Assembly: GCA_964385465.1 (NCBI GenBank)
Contig: CAYLPJ010000030.1
Span: 10,442-74,441, forward strand
Reading direction: 5' to 3'
Source of the DNA: CAYLPJ01 sp964385465
GTDB taxonomy: Bacteria; Planctomycetota; Phycisphaerae; SM23-33
Length of the DNA stretch: 64,000 nucleotides
The notes under the pieces are model-generated. The model did not search any database. It saw only the letters and a program-made list of their open reading frames with translations, and had not been told where the DNA came from. This document shows positions 8,609-16,289 of this stretch, piece by piece; the first letter of the stretch is position 1, and every line of letters begins with the position of its first letter. Both the position numbers and the translations under genes were made by a program.

Positions 8609-9511
8609 TCAGCCCACCTGCGAGAGGTCCACGCCGCAGTCGGCGAGGATCTTCTCGAAGCGTTGCCCGTACTCGACGTAGGAGCGGTATCGCGCGTCGG
8701 CGTCGCTCTCGCCGCCCTCGGCGTGGAAGACGACCTTGAGGTGCGGTTCCATGGAGAACCCGCCATCGTAGCCGGTCTTGACGAGGTCGCCGACGATCCT
8801 GACGACGTCGCCGTCGCCCTCCCCGGGCCAGGTGAACTCGGCCTCGTTGAAGATGCCGTCGGTGAACGCGACGAACCGGGTGTCCTTGATGTGCACGTAG
8901 GCGATGTGTTCGCGGACGTGCTGGTAGAAGTCCCACGAGCTCTGGCGCTGCCGGGGGTCGTCGGCGGCGTAGTCGCGAGTGTCCACGGGGTTGGCGGTGT
9001 CGAAGACGAGCTCCAGGCCCGGGACGTTCTCCAGCAGTTTCAGCGTGAACGGCCAGCCCATGCCGCCGTAGTTCATGCAGTTCTCGTGGACGCAGGTGAT
9101 TCCGGCGTCGGCGAACCGCGAGACGATCTCCCGCAGGCGTCGGAAGCGCTCCTGCTCCATCTGGTCGTCGGCGGGGCGGTCCTTGAGGATGCCGTAGCTC
9201 ATGATGCGAATCCGCGTGCTGTTCAGCCGCTGCATGCGCGGGATGGCGCGGTCGATCTCTTCCAGCGTGATCTCGAAGGGGTCGGTGATCTTCTTGCCCC
9301 AGTTGGCGATCTCCGAGCCGAAGCAGTTGACGTGCACCCCGGCGGCGTCGAGCTTTTCCGCGGCGGCCTCGAAGGCCTCGTCGGAGAGGTTGTGGATGTT
9401 CGTTCCCTCGATGTTGCGGCTCTCGATGTTCGACCAGCCGAGCTCCTTGGTTGCGCGGATCTGTCCGTCGAGGTCGGCGGCGGCTTCGTCTGCGAATCCG
9501 GTCAGGTACAT
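8609..9511 (-). CDS. sugar phosphate isomerase/epimerase family TIM barrel
   Basis: A 300-residue xylose-isomerase-like TIM barrel (AP_endonuc_2 fold), cytoplasmic. Expected divalent-metal ligands occur in order: Glu in CVHENCMNYGG, Asp in LVFDTANPVD, His in YVHIKDTRF and Glu in SMEPHLK. These proteins isomerise or epimerise ketoses, inososes or 3-keto sugars. It is first in a two-gene unit with the NAD epimerase downstream (4-nt gap). The upstream region 9512-9703 holds a GC-rich hairpin (around 9553-9585) but no clear promoter. Confidence 0.88.
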   Translation of the reverse strand: MYLTGFADEAAADLDGQIRATKELGWSNIESRNIEGTNIHNLSDEAFEAAAEKLDAAGVHVNCFGSEIANWGKKITDPFEITLEEIDRAIPRMQRLNSTRIRIMSYGILKDRPADDQMEQERFRRLREIVSRFADAGITCVHENCMNYGGMGWPFTLKLLENVPGLELVFDTANPVDTRDYAADDPRQRQSSWDFYQHVREHIAYVHIKDTRFVAFTDGIFNEAEFTWPGEGDGDVVRIVGDLVKTGYDGGFSMEPHLKVVFHAEGGESDADARYRSYVEYGQRFEKILADCGVDLSQVG

Positions 9512-9703
9512 GCGATCTCTCTCGTTCGTGTGCGGCGGCTGACGGTCATTCCCGGCCCGGGTCCCCGGGGCCCGGACCCCGGGCTGCCCGGAGGCCTTTT
9601 CGAGGCTACCAAACGGCCGAGGCGGCGCGAAGCCGGGCCCTTCACGACGCGGCAGGGCACGGCCCGGACACGGGCTACGGGCTGCCCGGCCGGGAAACGG
9701 TTG

Positions 9704-10546
9704 CTACGACGCGGGCTCCAGGGCCTTCTTGCTGCGCGTCTTCTGGAGCTCGTTGTCGGGCATGCGGCGGCTGAGGAAGTCCCGCGACAGATCGATGACC
9801 TCGCGGGCCTCGTCCGGCGTCGTCGTGCCCACGGTCACCATGTCCTGCTCCCGCAGCGTGCCCCAGGCGAACGCCAGGCCCACCGGGGGCAGCAGCCGCC
9901 CGGCGGCGATCGGCTTGATCGTCATCACCGGCTTGGCGGCGTTGCGGATGATCCGCATCACCCAGTCGACTTCCACCTGCATCAGGAAGCCCACGGCGTT
10001 GTAGATCTGGATGTAGCTGGCGACGTCCGCGCCGGTCTCATCGGCGATGACCACCGACTCCGGGCAATGCGTGCTCAAGCCCGGGATCATGCCCCGTTCG
10101 CGGATCATGGCCGCGTACCTGTCGTAGTCTCGGATCACGCGGTGCATCGTGTCCAGCAGGGCGTCGGTGACCGACTGGTGGGGGAAGCAGAAGGTCGCGC
10201 CGTAGTCCCGCACCTGGTCGAACACGCGCTCGGGCTCGGCCTCCGGTTCCCCGCCGGGGAGGATGTTGAAGCTCGGGGTGACGATCTGGGTCATCTCCCG
10301 CCCGGTGCGGTCCTGCGTCTCCTTGACCGCGTCGGCCATCAGGTCCGTCGCCGGGGACATCACCGCGTCGATGCCCTCGCGGACGAAGACCTCCATGATG
10401 TCGGCGATGCTCGCGACGTCGTGGCGGGCCTTGATCCAGCGGTCCTTGGCCGCGCTGGTGTGGGAGTAGCCCAGGAACCAGTTCGTGCCGATGATCATCC
10501 GCGACAGGCTCACGCCGTCGACGGTCGTTCGTGGGAAATCGCTCAC
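9704..10546 (-). CDS. aldo/keto-reductase-like TIM-barrel protein of unknown function
   Basis: A 280-residue protein that I recognise only at fold level. The C-terminal part (KPVMTIKPIAAGRLLP, then WGTLREQDMVTVGTTTPDEA) has the shape of the last strands of aldo/keto reductases, where NADP is bound. The N-terminal MIIGTNWFLGYSHTSAAKDR matches neither the AKR catalytic Tyr/Lys set nor a known enzyme. No signal peptide. The start is a GTG with GAGGC upstream. It is divergent from the hydroxypyruvate-isomerase-like gene, suggesting a shared control region (10547-10759) and a related pathway. It could be a non-redox lyase or aldolase built on this barrel. Confidence 0.62.
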   Translation of the reverse strand: MSDFPRTTVDGVSLSRMIIGTNWFLGYSHTSAAKDRWIKARHDVASIADIMEVFVREGIDAVMSPATDLMADAVKETQDRTGREMTQIVTPSFNILPGGEPEAEPERVFDQVRDYGATFCFPHQSVTDALLDTMHRVIRDYDRYAAMIRERGMIPGLSTHCPESVVIADETGADVASYIQIYNAVGFLMQVEVDWVMRIIRNAAKPVMTIKPIAAGRLLPPVGLAFAWGTLREQDMVTVGTTTPDEAREVIDLSRDFLSRRMPDNELQKTRSKKALEPAS

Positions 10547-10690
10547 GTGTTTGCCTCGGGTCTGGCGCTTATCTCGGGCGGGCGGACGAATCGCGCCCCG
10601 CGGCGCGCCCTCCGGCCCGTCCGGGCTATACTACGAAACCTCCCGCCCCGTGGGGCAGAAAAAGCCGGAATTCGCGCCGCCGGCCGGGGC

Positions 10691-10719
10691 TTGTGGCCGG
10701 TTGGGCGTCGCCGTATCTT
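10691..10719 (+). promoter_or_regulatory. promoter of the hydroxypyruvate-isomerase-like gene
   Basis: TTGTGG (10691-10696), 17-nt spacer, TATCTT (10714-10719), with a predicted leader of about 34 nt to the ATG at 10760. A TATACT at 10627 further upstream lacks a -35 at proper spacing. Confidence 0.5.
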
Positions 10720-10759
10720 CGCTCGCGGCAGTTCACAAACCCCCAACCGAGGAATGGAC

Positions 10760-11533
10760 ATGAGCGAGTCGCTGAAGGGCAACGTCAGGCAGGCGGTCAG
10801 CCGGTGGTGCTACCGGGACGTCCCGTTCGAGCAGTTGTGCGCCGAGGCCGCGGCGATGGGGATCCAGGGCATCGACCTGCTGGCCCCCGGGCAGGACTGG
10901 GAGGTGCTGAAGAAGCACGGGCTGGCCTGCTCGATGGTCACCGGCGGGGGGAACAACCCGGGGCTGAACCGCAAGGAAGGCCACGCCGAGTACATCGCCA
11001 GGACGCGCGCGAGCATCGAGGCGGCCGCGGAGGCCGGCTTCCCCAACGTGATCTGCATGTCGGGCAACCGCGCCGAGGACCTGACCGACGACGAGGGCCA
11101 GGACAACTGCGTCGAGGGGCTCAAGCAGATCGTCGGCTTCGCCGAGGCCAGCGGGGTGACGCTCTGCCTGGAGCTGCTCAACAGCAAGCGGGACCACAAG
11201 GGCTACATGTGCGACCGCACGGCCTGGGGGGTGGAGGTCTGCAAACGCGTCGGCTCCGAGAGCCTCAAGCTGCTCTACGACATCTATCACATGCAGATCG
11301 ACGAGGGCGACGTGATCGCCACCATCCGCGAGAACGCCGAGTGCATCGGGCACTATCACACCGGCGGCGTCCCCGGCCGGCACGAGATCGACGACACGCA
11401 GGAGTTGAACTACCCCGCGATCATGCGGGCGATCGTGGAGACGGGCTTCACCGGCTTTGTCGCCCACGAGTTCATCCCGCAGCGCGATCCGATGACCAGC
11501 CTCCGCGAGGCCGTGGCCATCTGCGACGTGTGA
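10760..11533 (+). CDS. hydroxypyruvate isomerase-like TIM barrel (Hyi family)
   Basis: A 257-residue AP_endonuc_2 barrel whose motifs match hydroxypyruvate isomerase: LCLELLNSKRDHKGYMCD, LLYDIYHMQIDEGD, IGHYHTGGVPGRHEID and FVAHEFIP, providing the two Glu and the metal and substrate residues. The family converts hydroxypyruvate to tartronate semialdehyde, or isomerises related 2-keto sugars. The ATG at 10760 is chosen over 10754 because CGAGGA lies 7 nt before it. The gene stands alone with its own promoter. The family call is strong, the substrate only likely. Confidence 0.88.
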   Translation: MSESLKGNVRQAVSRWCYRDVPFEQLCAEAAAMGIQGIDLLAPGQDWEVLKKHGLACSMVTGGGNNPGLNRKEGHAEYIARTRASIEAAAEAGFPNVICMSGNRAEDLTDDEGQDNCVEGLKQIVGFAEASGVTLCLELLNSKRDHKGYMCDRTAWGVEVCKRVGSESLKLLYDIYHMQIDEGDVIATIRENAECIGHYHTGGVPGRHEIDDTQELNYPAIMRAIVETGFTGFVAHEFIPQRDPMTSLREAVAICDV

Positions 11534-11672
11534 GGCCCTCAAGAGGCCCGGCAGGGATTCACGGGATTCGAGCCCGGGCAGCTCGGGGCGCTGCGCGACC
11601 GCACGCGTGCCGCGCTGCGGTTTAAGAATGCGCTCAGTGGGCGTAGTGTGTTTGCAAACGGGGCGGCGAAAA

Positions 11673-11734
11673 GTGTACGATCCTGCCGGATCGGGAACCG
11701 GGAAACGGCCCAGAACCGACGGAGGTGTACGATC
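11673..11734 (+). promoter_or_regulatory. duplicated GTGTACGATC motif upstream of btaA
   Basis: The decamer GTGTACGATC occurs at 11673-11682 and again at 11725-11734, 52 bp apart, in the 213-bp region before btaA. The first contains a TACGAT that could serve as a -10 with a poor -35. The second overlaps the GGAGG just upstream of the start. It could be a regulator site, but no matching regulator is known to me. Confidence 0.25.
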
Positions 11735-11746
11735 GTTTCGTCATCG

Positions 11747-12973
11747 ATGCAGACCCGCCCGAGCCGGCGGACGCGAGCCCGACGGAAGATTCGCGGCGCC
11801 GTCGCGCGCGGGACTCGCCGCGTCGCACGCGCCACACAGGACATGTTCTTCCGCCGCGTCCACGGCGGGAGGCTCATCTACAACACCTGCTGGGAAGACC
11901 CCCGCATCGACCGCCGGCTGCTCGGGCTCGACAACGACAGCCGTGTCGTCGTCATCACCAGCGCCGGCTGCAACGCGCTCGACTACCTCCTCGACGACCC
12001 CCGCGCGGTCCACGCCGTGGACGTCAACTACCGCCAGAACGCTTTGATGCACCTCAAGCTCGCCCTCCTGCGGAAGGGCGGGCATGAAGACCTGTTCGCG
12101 ATGTTCGGGCGGGGGCGCCACGAGCGGCATCGCGAGCTGTACGACGCGGTGCGCGACGGCATTCCCCCGTATGCGCGGACGTTCTGGGACCGCAAGATCG
12201 ACTACTTCTCCGGCGCCGGGCTGCGGCGGTCGTTCTACTTCCACGGCACGGCCGGGGAGGTCGCCTGGCTGCTGGGCAAGCTGCTGCTGAACGTCAAGCG
12301 CGGGCTCCGCCCGCACGTCGGGCCCATGCTCGAGGCGCAGTCGCTGGCCGAGCAGCGCGAAATCTACCAGCGCGTCGAGCCCATCCTCTGGGGCCGGCTG
12401 AGCCGATGGCTCATGAAGCAGCCGGTCCTGATGACCATGATGGGCGTGCCCCGCCAGCAGGTCCGCCTGATCGACCGCCACCATCCCCTCGGCCTGGCCG
12501 GCTATGTCCGCGACAAGGTCCGCGCCGTGCTCACCGAGGTCGGCATCGCCGACAACTACTTCTGGCGCGTCTACATGACCGGCGAATACACGCCGACCTG
12601 CTGCCCGAACTACCTCCGGCCGGAGCACTTCCGCACGCTTGGCGACCGGGGCGACCGTGTCGCGACGCACACGTGCACCGTCACCGAGTTCCTCCGCGAC
12701 AACCCCGGCAGGTACACGCATTACATCCTCCTGGACCACCAGGACTGGCTGGCCGGTCACGACCCCGAGGCCCTCGCCGAGGAGTGGGAGCTCATCCTCG
12801 CCAACAGCCGCCCCGGGACCAAGGTGCTGATGCGCTCGGCCGGGCTGGACCTCGGCTTCCTGCCCCGCAGCCTCGACGGGCGCGTGCGGTTCCTGCCGGA
12901 CGTCACCGAGCCGCTGCACCGCGTCGACCGCGTGGGCACGTACGGCAGCCTGCACCTGGGAGTGGTGCAGTGA
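11747..12973 (+). CDS. btaA: BtaA-type SAM:diacylglycerol 3-amino-3-carboxypropyltransferase (betaine lipid synthesis)
   Basis: A 408-residue DUF3419/BtaA protein. BtaA moves the 3-amino-3-carboxypropyl group of SAM to diacylglycerol, giving diacylglycerylhomoserine. The sequence shows the family opening (MFFRRVHGGRLIYNTCWEDP), the SAM-fold VVVITSAGCNALDYLL with VHAVDVNYRQNAL, and GEYTPTCCPNYLRPEHF. The N-terminal 30 residues are strongly basic. The ATG at 11747 has a GGAGG about 20 nt away, so the true start is uncertain; ATG 11843 or an upstream GTG are alternatives. It overlaps the GTG of btaB by 4 nt, so the two are translationally coupled. The lipid would replace phospholipid under phosphate limitation. 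Confidence 0.87.
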   Translation: MQTRPSRRTRARRKIRGAVARGTRRVARATQDMFFRRVHGGRLIYNTCWEDPRIDRRLLGLDNDSRVVVITSAGCNALDYLLDDPRAVHAVDVNYRQNALMHLKLALLRKGGHEDLFAMFGRGRHERHRELYDAVRDGIPPYARTFWDRKIDYFSGAGLRRSFYFHGTAGEVAWLLGKLLLNVKRGLRPHVGPMLEAQSLAEQREIYQRVEPILWGRLSRWLMKQPVLMTMMGVPRQQVRLIDRHHPLGLAGYVRDKVRAVLTEVGIADNYFWRVYMTGEYTPTCCPNYLRPEHFRTLGDRGDRVATHTCTVTEFLRDNPGRYTHYILLDHQDWLAGHDPEALAEEWELILANSRPGTKVLMRSAGLDLGFLPRSLDGRVRFLPDVTEPLHRVDRVGTYGSLHLGVVQ

Positions 12974-13638
12974 CCGCCGGCGGCCCGGACGCCCCGGCCG
13001 CGGGCGCCGTGGACGGCCGGCCCGACGCGCTGCGGCGATACTACCGCTTCCACAGCCGCATCTACGACGCCACGCGGTGGTGCTTCCTGTTCGGGCGGCG
13101 GCGGCTGGTCGATGCCGTCGCCCGCCTGGCCGGCCCGGCCCCGCGGCGCGTGCTGGAGGTCGGATGCGGCACGGGGCGGAACCTCGCGGCCCTTGCCCGC
13201 CGCCTGCCCGAGGCGGAACTGACCGGCCTGGACCTCTCCGACGAGATGCTCGATGTCGCTCGGCGCAAGCTCGCCGGCTTCGACGAGCGCGTGCGACTCG
13301 TCCGCCGCGCGTACGACCGCCCGCTGGACCCGGGCGCGTTCGACGTGGTGGTCTTCTCCTACTGCCTGACGATGATCAACCCCGGCTGGGAGGCCGCCGT
13401 CGACGCCGCCGCCGGGGACCTCGCCCCCGACGGGCGCATCGCCGTGGCCGACTTCCATGCCACGCCCCTGGGCCTGTTCCGCCGCTGGATGAAGATCAAC
13501 CACGTCCGCATGGACGCCCACCTGCTGCCCCGTCTCCAGGCCCGCTTCACCCCCGAGCGCACCGAGACCCCCCGCGCCTACGCCGGCCTGTGGCGCTGGC
13601 TGCTGTTCGTCGGGAGAAAACGCTCGCAGGACCCCTGA
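12970..13638 (+). CDS. btaB: BtaB-like SAM methyltransferase (diacylglycerylhomoserine N-methyltransferase)
   Basis: A 222-residue class I methyltransferase. The SAM motif I is VLEVGCGTGRNLAALA, motif II LTGLDLSDEMLDVARRKL, and FDVVVFSYCLTMINPGW is the motif IV region. The N-terminal RRYYRFHSRIYDATRWCFLFGRR resembles BtaB and related lipid methyltransferases. Its GTG start overlaps the btaA stop, so coupling to btaA is tight and the function (three N-methylations of diacylglycerylhomoserine to DGTS) follows mostly from context. Phosphatidylethanolamine methyltransferases look similar, so alone it would be ambiguous. The stop codon ends on the first base of the palindrome that follows. Confidence 0.83.
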   Translation: MTAGGPDAPAAGAVDGRPDALRRYYRFHSRIYDATRWCFLFGRRRLVDAVARLAGPAPRRVLEVGCGTGRNLAALARRLPEAELTGLDLSDEMLDVARRKLAGFDERVRLVRRAYDRPLDPGAFDVVVFSYCLTMINPGWEAAVDAAAGDLAPDGRIAVADFHATPLGLFRRWMKINHVRMDAHLLPRLQARFTPERTETPRAYAGLWRWLLFVGRKRSQDP

Positions 13639-13795
13639 GCGGTCCTGCGCAGGTCATGTTGCGTGTGTGCTTGTCTTCGCGCTGCCTGCCCGCGTTGGCC
13701 TGCTTCGGCGATGCTACGGCATCGCCTGCATCGGCCGCCTTGGCAGGCAACGCGAATCCGGCGCACACACACCAACGAACTTGCGCAAGACCGCT
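13638..13795. repeat. 158-bp near-palindrome between convergent stop codons
   Basis: The two halves are inverted copies about the centre 13716/13717. The core is a perfect 8-bp stem with a TACG loop (GGCGATGC at 13707-13714 and GCATCGCC at 13719-13726). Further out, TGCCTGCC at 13683-13690 pairs with its complement at 13742-13749, GTGTGTGC at 13663-13670 with 13763-13770, and AGCGGTC at 13638-13644 with GACCGCT at 13789-13795, with a few mismatches and a 1-nt bulge. It spans exactly from the btaB stop to the stop of the convergent DinB-like gene. It may be a bidirectional terminator or a degenerate MITE/REP-like element. Confidence 0.7.
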
Positions 13796-14352
13796 TAGGG
13801 CGCCCCCGCGATGCGGGGGGCGAAGGTCCAGCGGTACTCGTGGCCGCGCTGGCCGGCGATCAGGGCGCACTGGCCGTTGTGGTACGTCCAGTGCCAGGCC
13901 ATGTGCATCAGCAGGCCGCGGGGCGTGACGACGTGCTCCCCGACGGCCGTCTCGGCGTCGATGTCGGTCAGCGGGGCGATGCCCGCGCCGGTCACCTCCC
14001 GCCGCATCCGCCACGCGACGGCCTCGAGGTCCGCCGCCGCGGCCGGCTCGCCGGCCCGCCAGGAGGCCAACGGCTCGGCCAGGTCGGTCGGCAGGTCCGG
14101 CTCGACCACTTTTGTCAGCCACTGGGCCTCGCCCTGGATCATGTGGGCGGTGATCCGGGTGATGCTGTACCACCCCTCGGCCGGCGTCCACGCCAGCACG
14201 TCGGCCGGCAGCGGGCCGATCATGTGGAAATGCCGCGTTGTCAGCTCGTCCAGCGCCGCGACAAGGTGCGCGGCGACCTCGTTGGCGAACCCCGCCGCCG
14301 GCGGGTACGCGTACCGCCTCGGCCGCGAGACCCTCTTTTCCACCGCTGCCAT
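13795..14352 (-). CDS. DinB-like four-helix metalloprotein
   Basis: A 185-residue DinB/YfiT-like helical bundle. The expected metal-binding His triad is visible in RITAHMIQGEAQW and in LMHMAWHWTYHNGQ, with the last His near HNGQCALIAGQRG. The family includes thiol-dependent S-transferases (bacillithiol, mycothiol) and maleylpyruvate isomerase-like proteins, but here the partner thiol is unknown. AAAGGTGG lies before the ATG at 14352. The gene converges with btaB across the 158-bp palindrome. Confidence 0.8.
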   Translation of the reverse strand: MAAVEKRVSRPRRYAYPPAAGFANEVAAHLVAALDELTTRHFHMIGPLPADVLAWTPAEGWYSITRITAHMIQGEAQWLTKVVEPDLPTDLAEPLASWRAGEPAAAADLEAVAWRMRREVTGAGIAPLTDIDAETAVGEHVVTPRGLLMHMAWHWTYHNGQCALIAGQRGHEYRWTFAPRIAGAP

Positions 14353-14447
14353 ATCTGCCACCTTTCTGTCATGCAGGACGGCGGGTCGGCGGGGTCCCCG
14401 GTACCGGTGCCGCCCATCGTGCCGCCGAGTTGCCGCGCGCCGCGGTT

Positions 14448-15194
14448 TTACCGGCCGCTGTCGGTCTCCGCGGCCTTGCTTGCGGCGAGGGCCCGTTCGA
14501 TGAGGCCCTCGGTCAGCTCGTAGCCCTTCAGCAGAGGGAAGCCTTCCCAGATGACCACGCCGCCGGGCTCGACGAGGATCACGTGGGGGATGCCCACCAC
14601 GCCGAGGGCCTTCTTCGTTCGGGCCTGGGTGTCGACCGCGCTGTAGTACTCGATCTCGGGCCCCTTCAGCGCCCGCACGTCGTCGGCGCTCTCGTGGGAG
14701 ATGCCGATCACCGCCAGGTCGGCGCCGAACCGCTTGTGCAGGCGGTTCAGCAGGGGGATGGACCGCCGGCAGGGCGGGCACCAGGTGGCCCAGAACTCGA
14801 TCAGCCGGAACTTGCCCTCGGTCTCCGGCTCGTCGGTCAGCCACTGCTCCACGTGAAGCTCCGGAGCCTCCTGCCACAGCACCGACTTCGCCCACATCTG
14901 CTTGCCCGCCGAAGGCTTCGCCGGCGGGACGTAGTCGGTGTCGAACGGCGAGCCGGTGACGAACCGCTTGTCCCCCCCGGCCGGGAGGGTCGCCGGGCTC
15001 GGGGCGGTGTAGGTCGGCGGATCGGCGGGTTCGGCGGCCGCCCGGGTCTCGGGCAGGCGCGTCGCGGGCGCTGTGGTCGCCCTTGCCGGCGCGGTGGCGG
15101 CGTGTTTCGCCGGTTGCGTCGCGGGGTCGGGAGCGTTCCGCCCTCCGCAGCCGGTCAGGAGGGCGAGGGCAAGGATCGGCACGGCGGTTTTCAT
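14448..15194 (-). CDS. TlpA/ResA-like thioredoxin-fold lipoprotein
   Basis: A 248-residue periplasm-facing lipoprotein. The signal peptide ends with the lipobox LLTGC (Cys16). A Pro/Ala/Thr-rich linker (about 25-72) precedes a thioredoxin fold with WATWCPPCRRS (Cys139 and Cys142) and a cis-Pro loop VVGIPHVILVEPGG. TlpA-like proteins reduce or protect thiols outside the cytoplasm, for example in cytochrome c maturation. SD is AAGGAG, 8 nt before the ATG. The gene is divergent from the sugar-isomerase pair starting at 15467. Confidence 0.9.
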   Translation of the reverse strand: MKTAVPILALALLTGCGGRNAPDPATQPAKHAATAPARATTAPATRLPETRAAAEPADPPTYTAPSPATLPAGGDKRFVTGSPFDTDYVPPAKPSAGKQMWAKSVLWQEAPELHVEQWLTDEPETEGKFRLIEFWATWCPPCRRSIPLLNRLHKRFGADLAVIGISHESADDVRALKGPEIEYYSAVDTQARTKKALGVVGIPHVILVEPGGVVIWEGFPLLKGYELTEGLIERALAASKAAETDSGR

Positions 15195-15385
15195 CGAAAG
15201 CTCCTTTCGCGTTGGGAAGGGGCGTTGCGCGGGCCAACCCGGGCGGTCCGCGCCAACGGGCGAAGCCGTCGCCCGTCCCCGCCGAGCCGTTCTCGTCCCG
15301 GACGCCGCCGAGGGCCGGCAGCCCATGCGCGCCCGCCGCGGACGTCGGCCCATACGTCCGGCGCCGATTCTACCGTCCCCGGCGC

Positions 15386-15414
15386 TTCCGATCCACCGGC
15401 CGAGGGCGTATCAT
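15386..15414 (+). promoter_or_regulatory. candidate promoter of the sugar-isomerase pair
   Basis: TTCCGA (15386-15391), 17-nt spacer, TATCAT (15409-15414). The -10 is strong, the -35 weak. Predicted leader about 46 nt. Confidence 0.32.
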
Positions 15415-15466
15415 CCCGGTCCTGACAACCCACGACGCATCCGGACGCATGACAAGGAGCCACCCA

Positions 15467-16246
15467 ATGACCGCCAACGCCAAGACGATGCCCATCGGCC
15501 TGCAGTTGTTCTCCGTCCGCCACGAGTGCCAGAAGGACGAGGGGAAGAACTTCCCCGCCGTCGTCGAGGCCGTCGCGAAGATGGGCTACCAGGGCGTGGA
15601 GTTCGCCGGGTACTACGGCTACTCGGCGGCGGAGCTGAAGCGCATCATCGACGACCACGGCCTGCCGTGCTGCGGCGCCCACGTCGGCCTCGACACACTT
15701 CTCGGCGACGAGCTCAAGCGATCGATCGACTTCCACCAGACGCTCGGCAACAAGTACCTCGTCGTGCCGGGCCTGAAGGAGGAGTACCGCAACTCGATCG
15801 ACGCCTGGAAGCGCACGGCCGAGCTGTTCAACGGCATCGCCGAGCGGCTCAAGCCGCTGGGCATGTACACCGGCTACCACAACCACGCCGTCGAGTTCCA
15901 GCCGATGGAGGGGCAGGTCCCGTGGGACGTGCTCTTCGGCGCGACCGTGCCGGAGGTCATCATGCAGTTGGACATCGGCAACGCGATCCACGGCGGCGGG
16001 AACTGCGAGGCCACGCTGGCGACGTATCCCGGGCGATCGCTGACGGTGCACGTCAAGGAGTACGGCGGCAGCGACGAGGCGGTGATCGGCGAGGGCGAGG
16101 TGGATTGGCCGACGATGCTCCCGGCCATGGCGGAGACGGGCGGGGCCGAGTGGTTCATCGTCGAGCACGAGCGGGACCCGAATCGCGCCCTCGCCGACGT
16201 GGACAAGTGCCTCCAGTACCTCCGCGGCGTGCAGGAGTCGCTGTAG
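15467..16246 (+). CDS. sugar phosphate isomerase/epimerase family TIM barrel
   Basis: A 259-residue AP_endonuc_2 barrel. Metal-site residues are visible in GYHNHAVEF, IMQLDIGNAIHGGG, TVHVKEYGG and FIVEHERDP, the pattern common in planctomycete and Bacteroidota proteins of this family annotated as inosose dehydratase-like or 3-keto sugar-active enzymes. The second ATG (15467) is preferred over 15449 because AAGGAG lies 7 nt before it. It is followed after 43 nt by a second member of the family, so both probably belong to one operon. No signal peptide. Confidence 0.88.
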   Translation: MTANAKTMPIGLQLFSVRHECQKDEGKNFPAVVEAVAKMGYQGVEFAGYYGYSAAELKRIIDDHGLPCCGAHVGLDTLLGDELKRSIDFHQTLGNKYLVVPGLKEEYRNSIDAWKRTAELFNGIAERLKPLGMYTGYHNHAVEFQPMEGQVPWDVLFGATVPEVIMQLDIGNAIHGGGNCEATLATYPGRSLTVHVKEYGGSDEAVIGEGEVDWPTMLPAMAETGGAEWFIVEHERDPNRALADVDKCLQYLRGVQESL

Positions 16247-16289
16247 CGGCGGCAGGCAGAGCGAACGACCAGACGCAGAGAGGACACCC

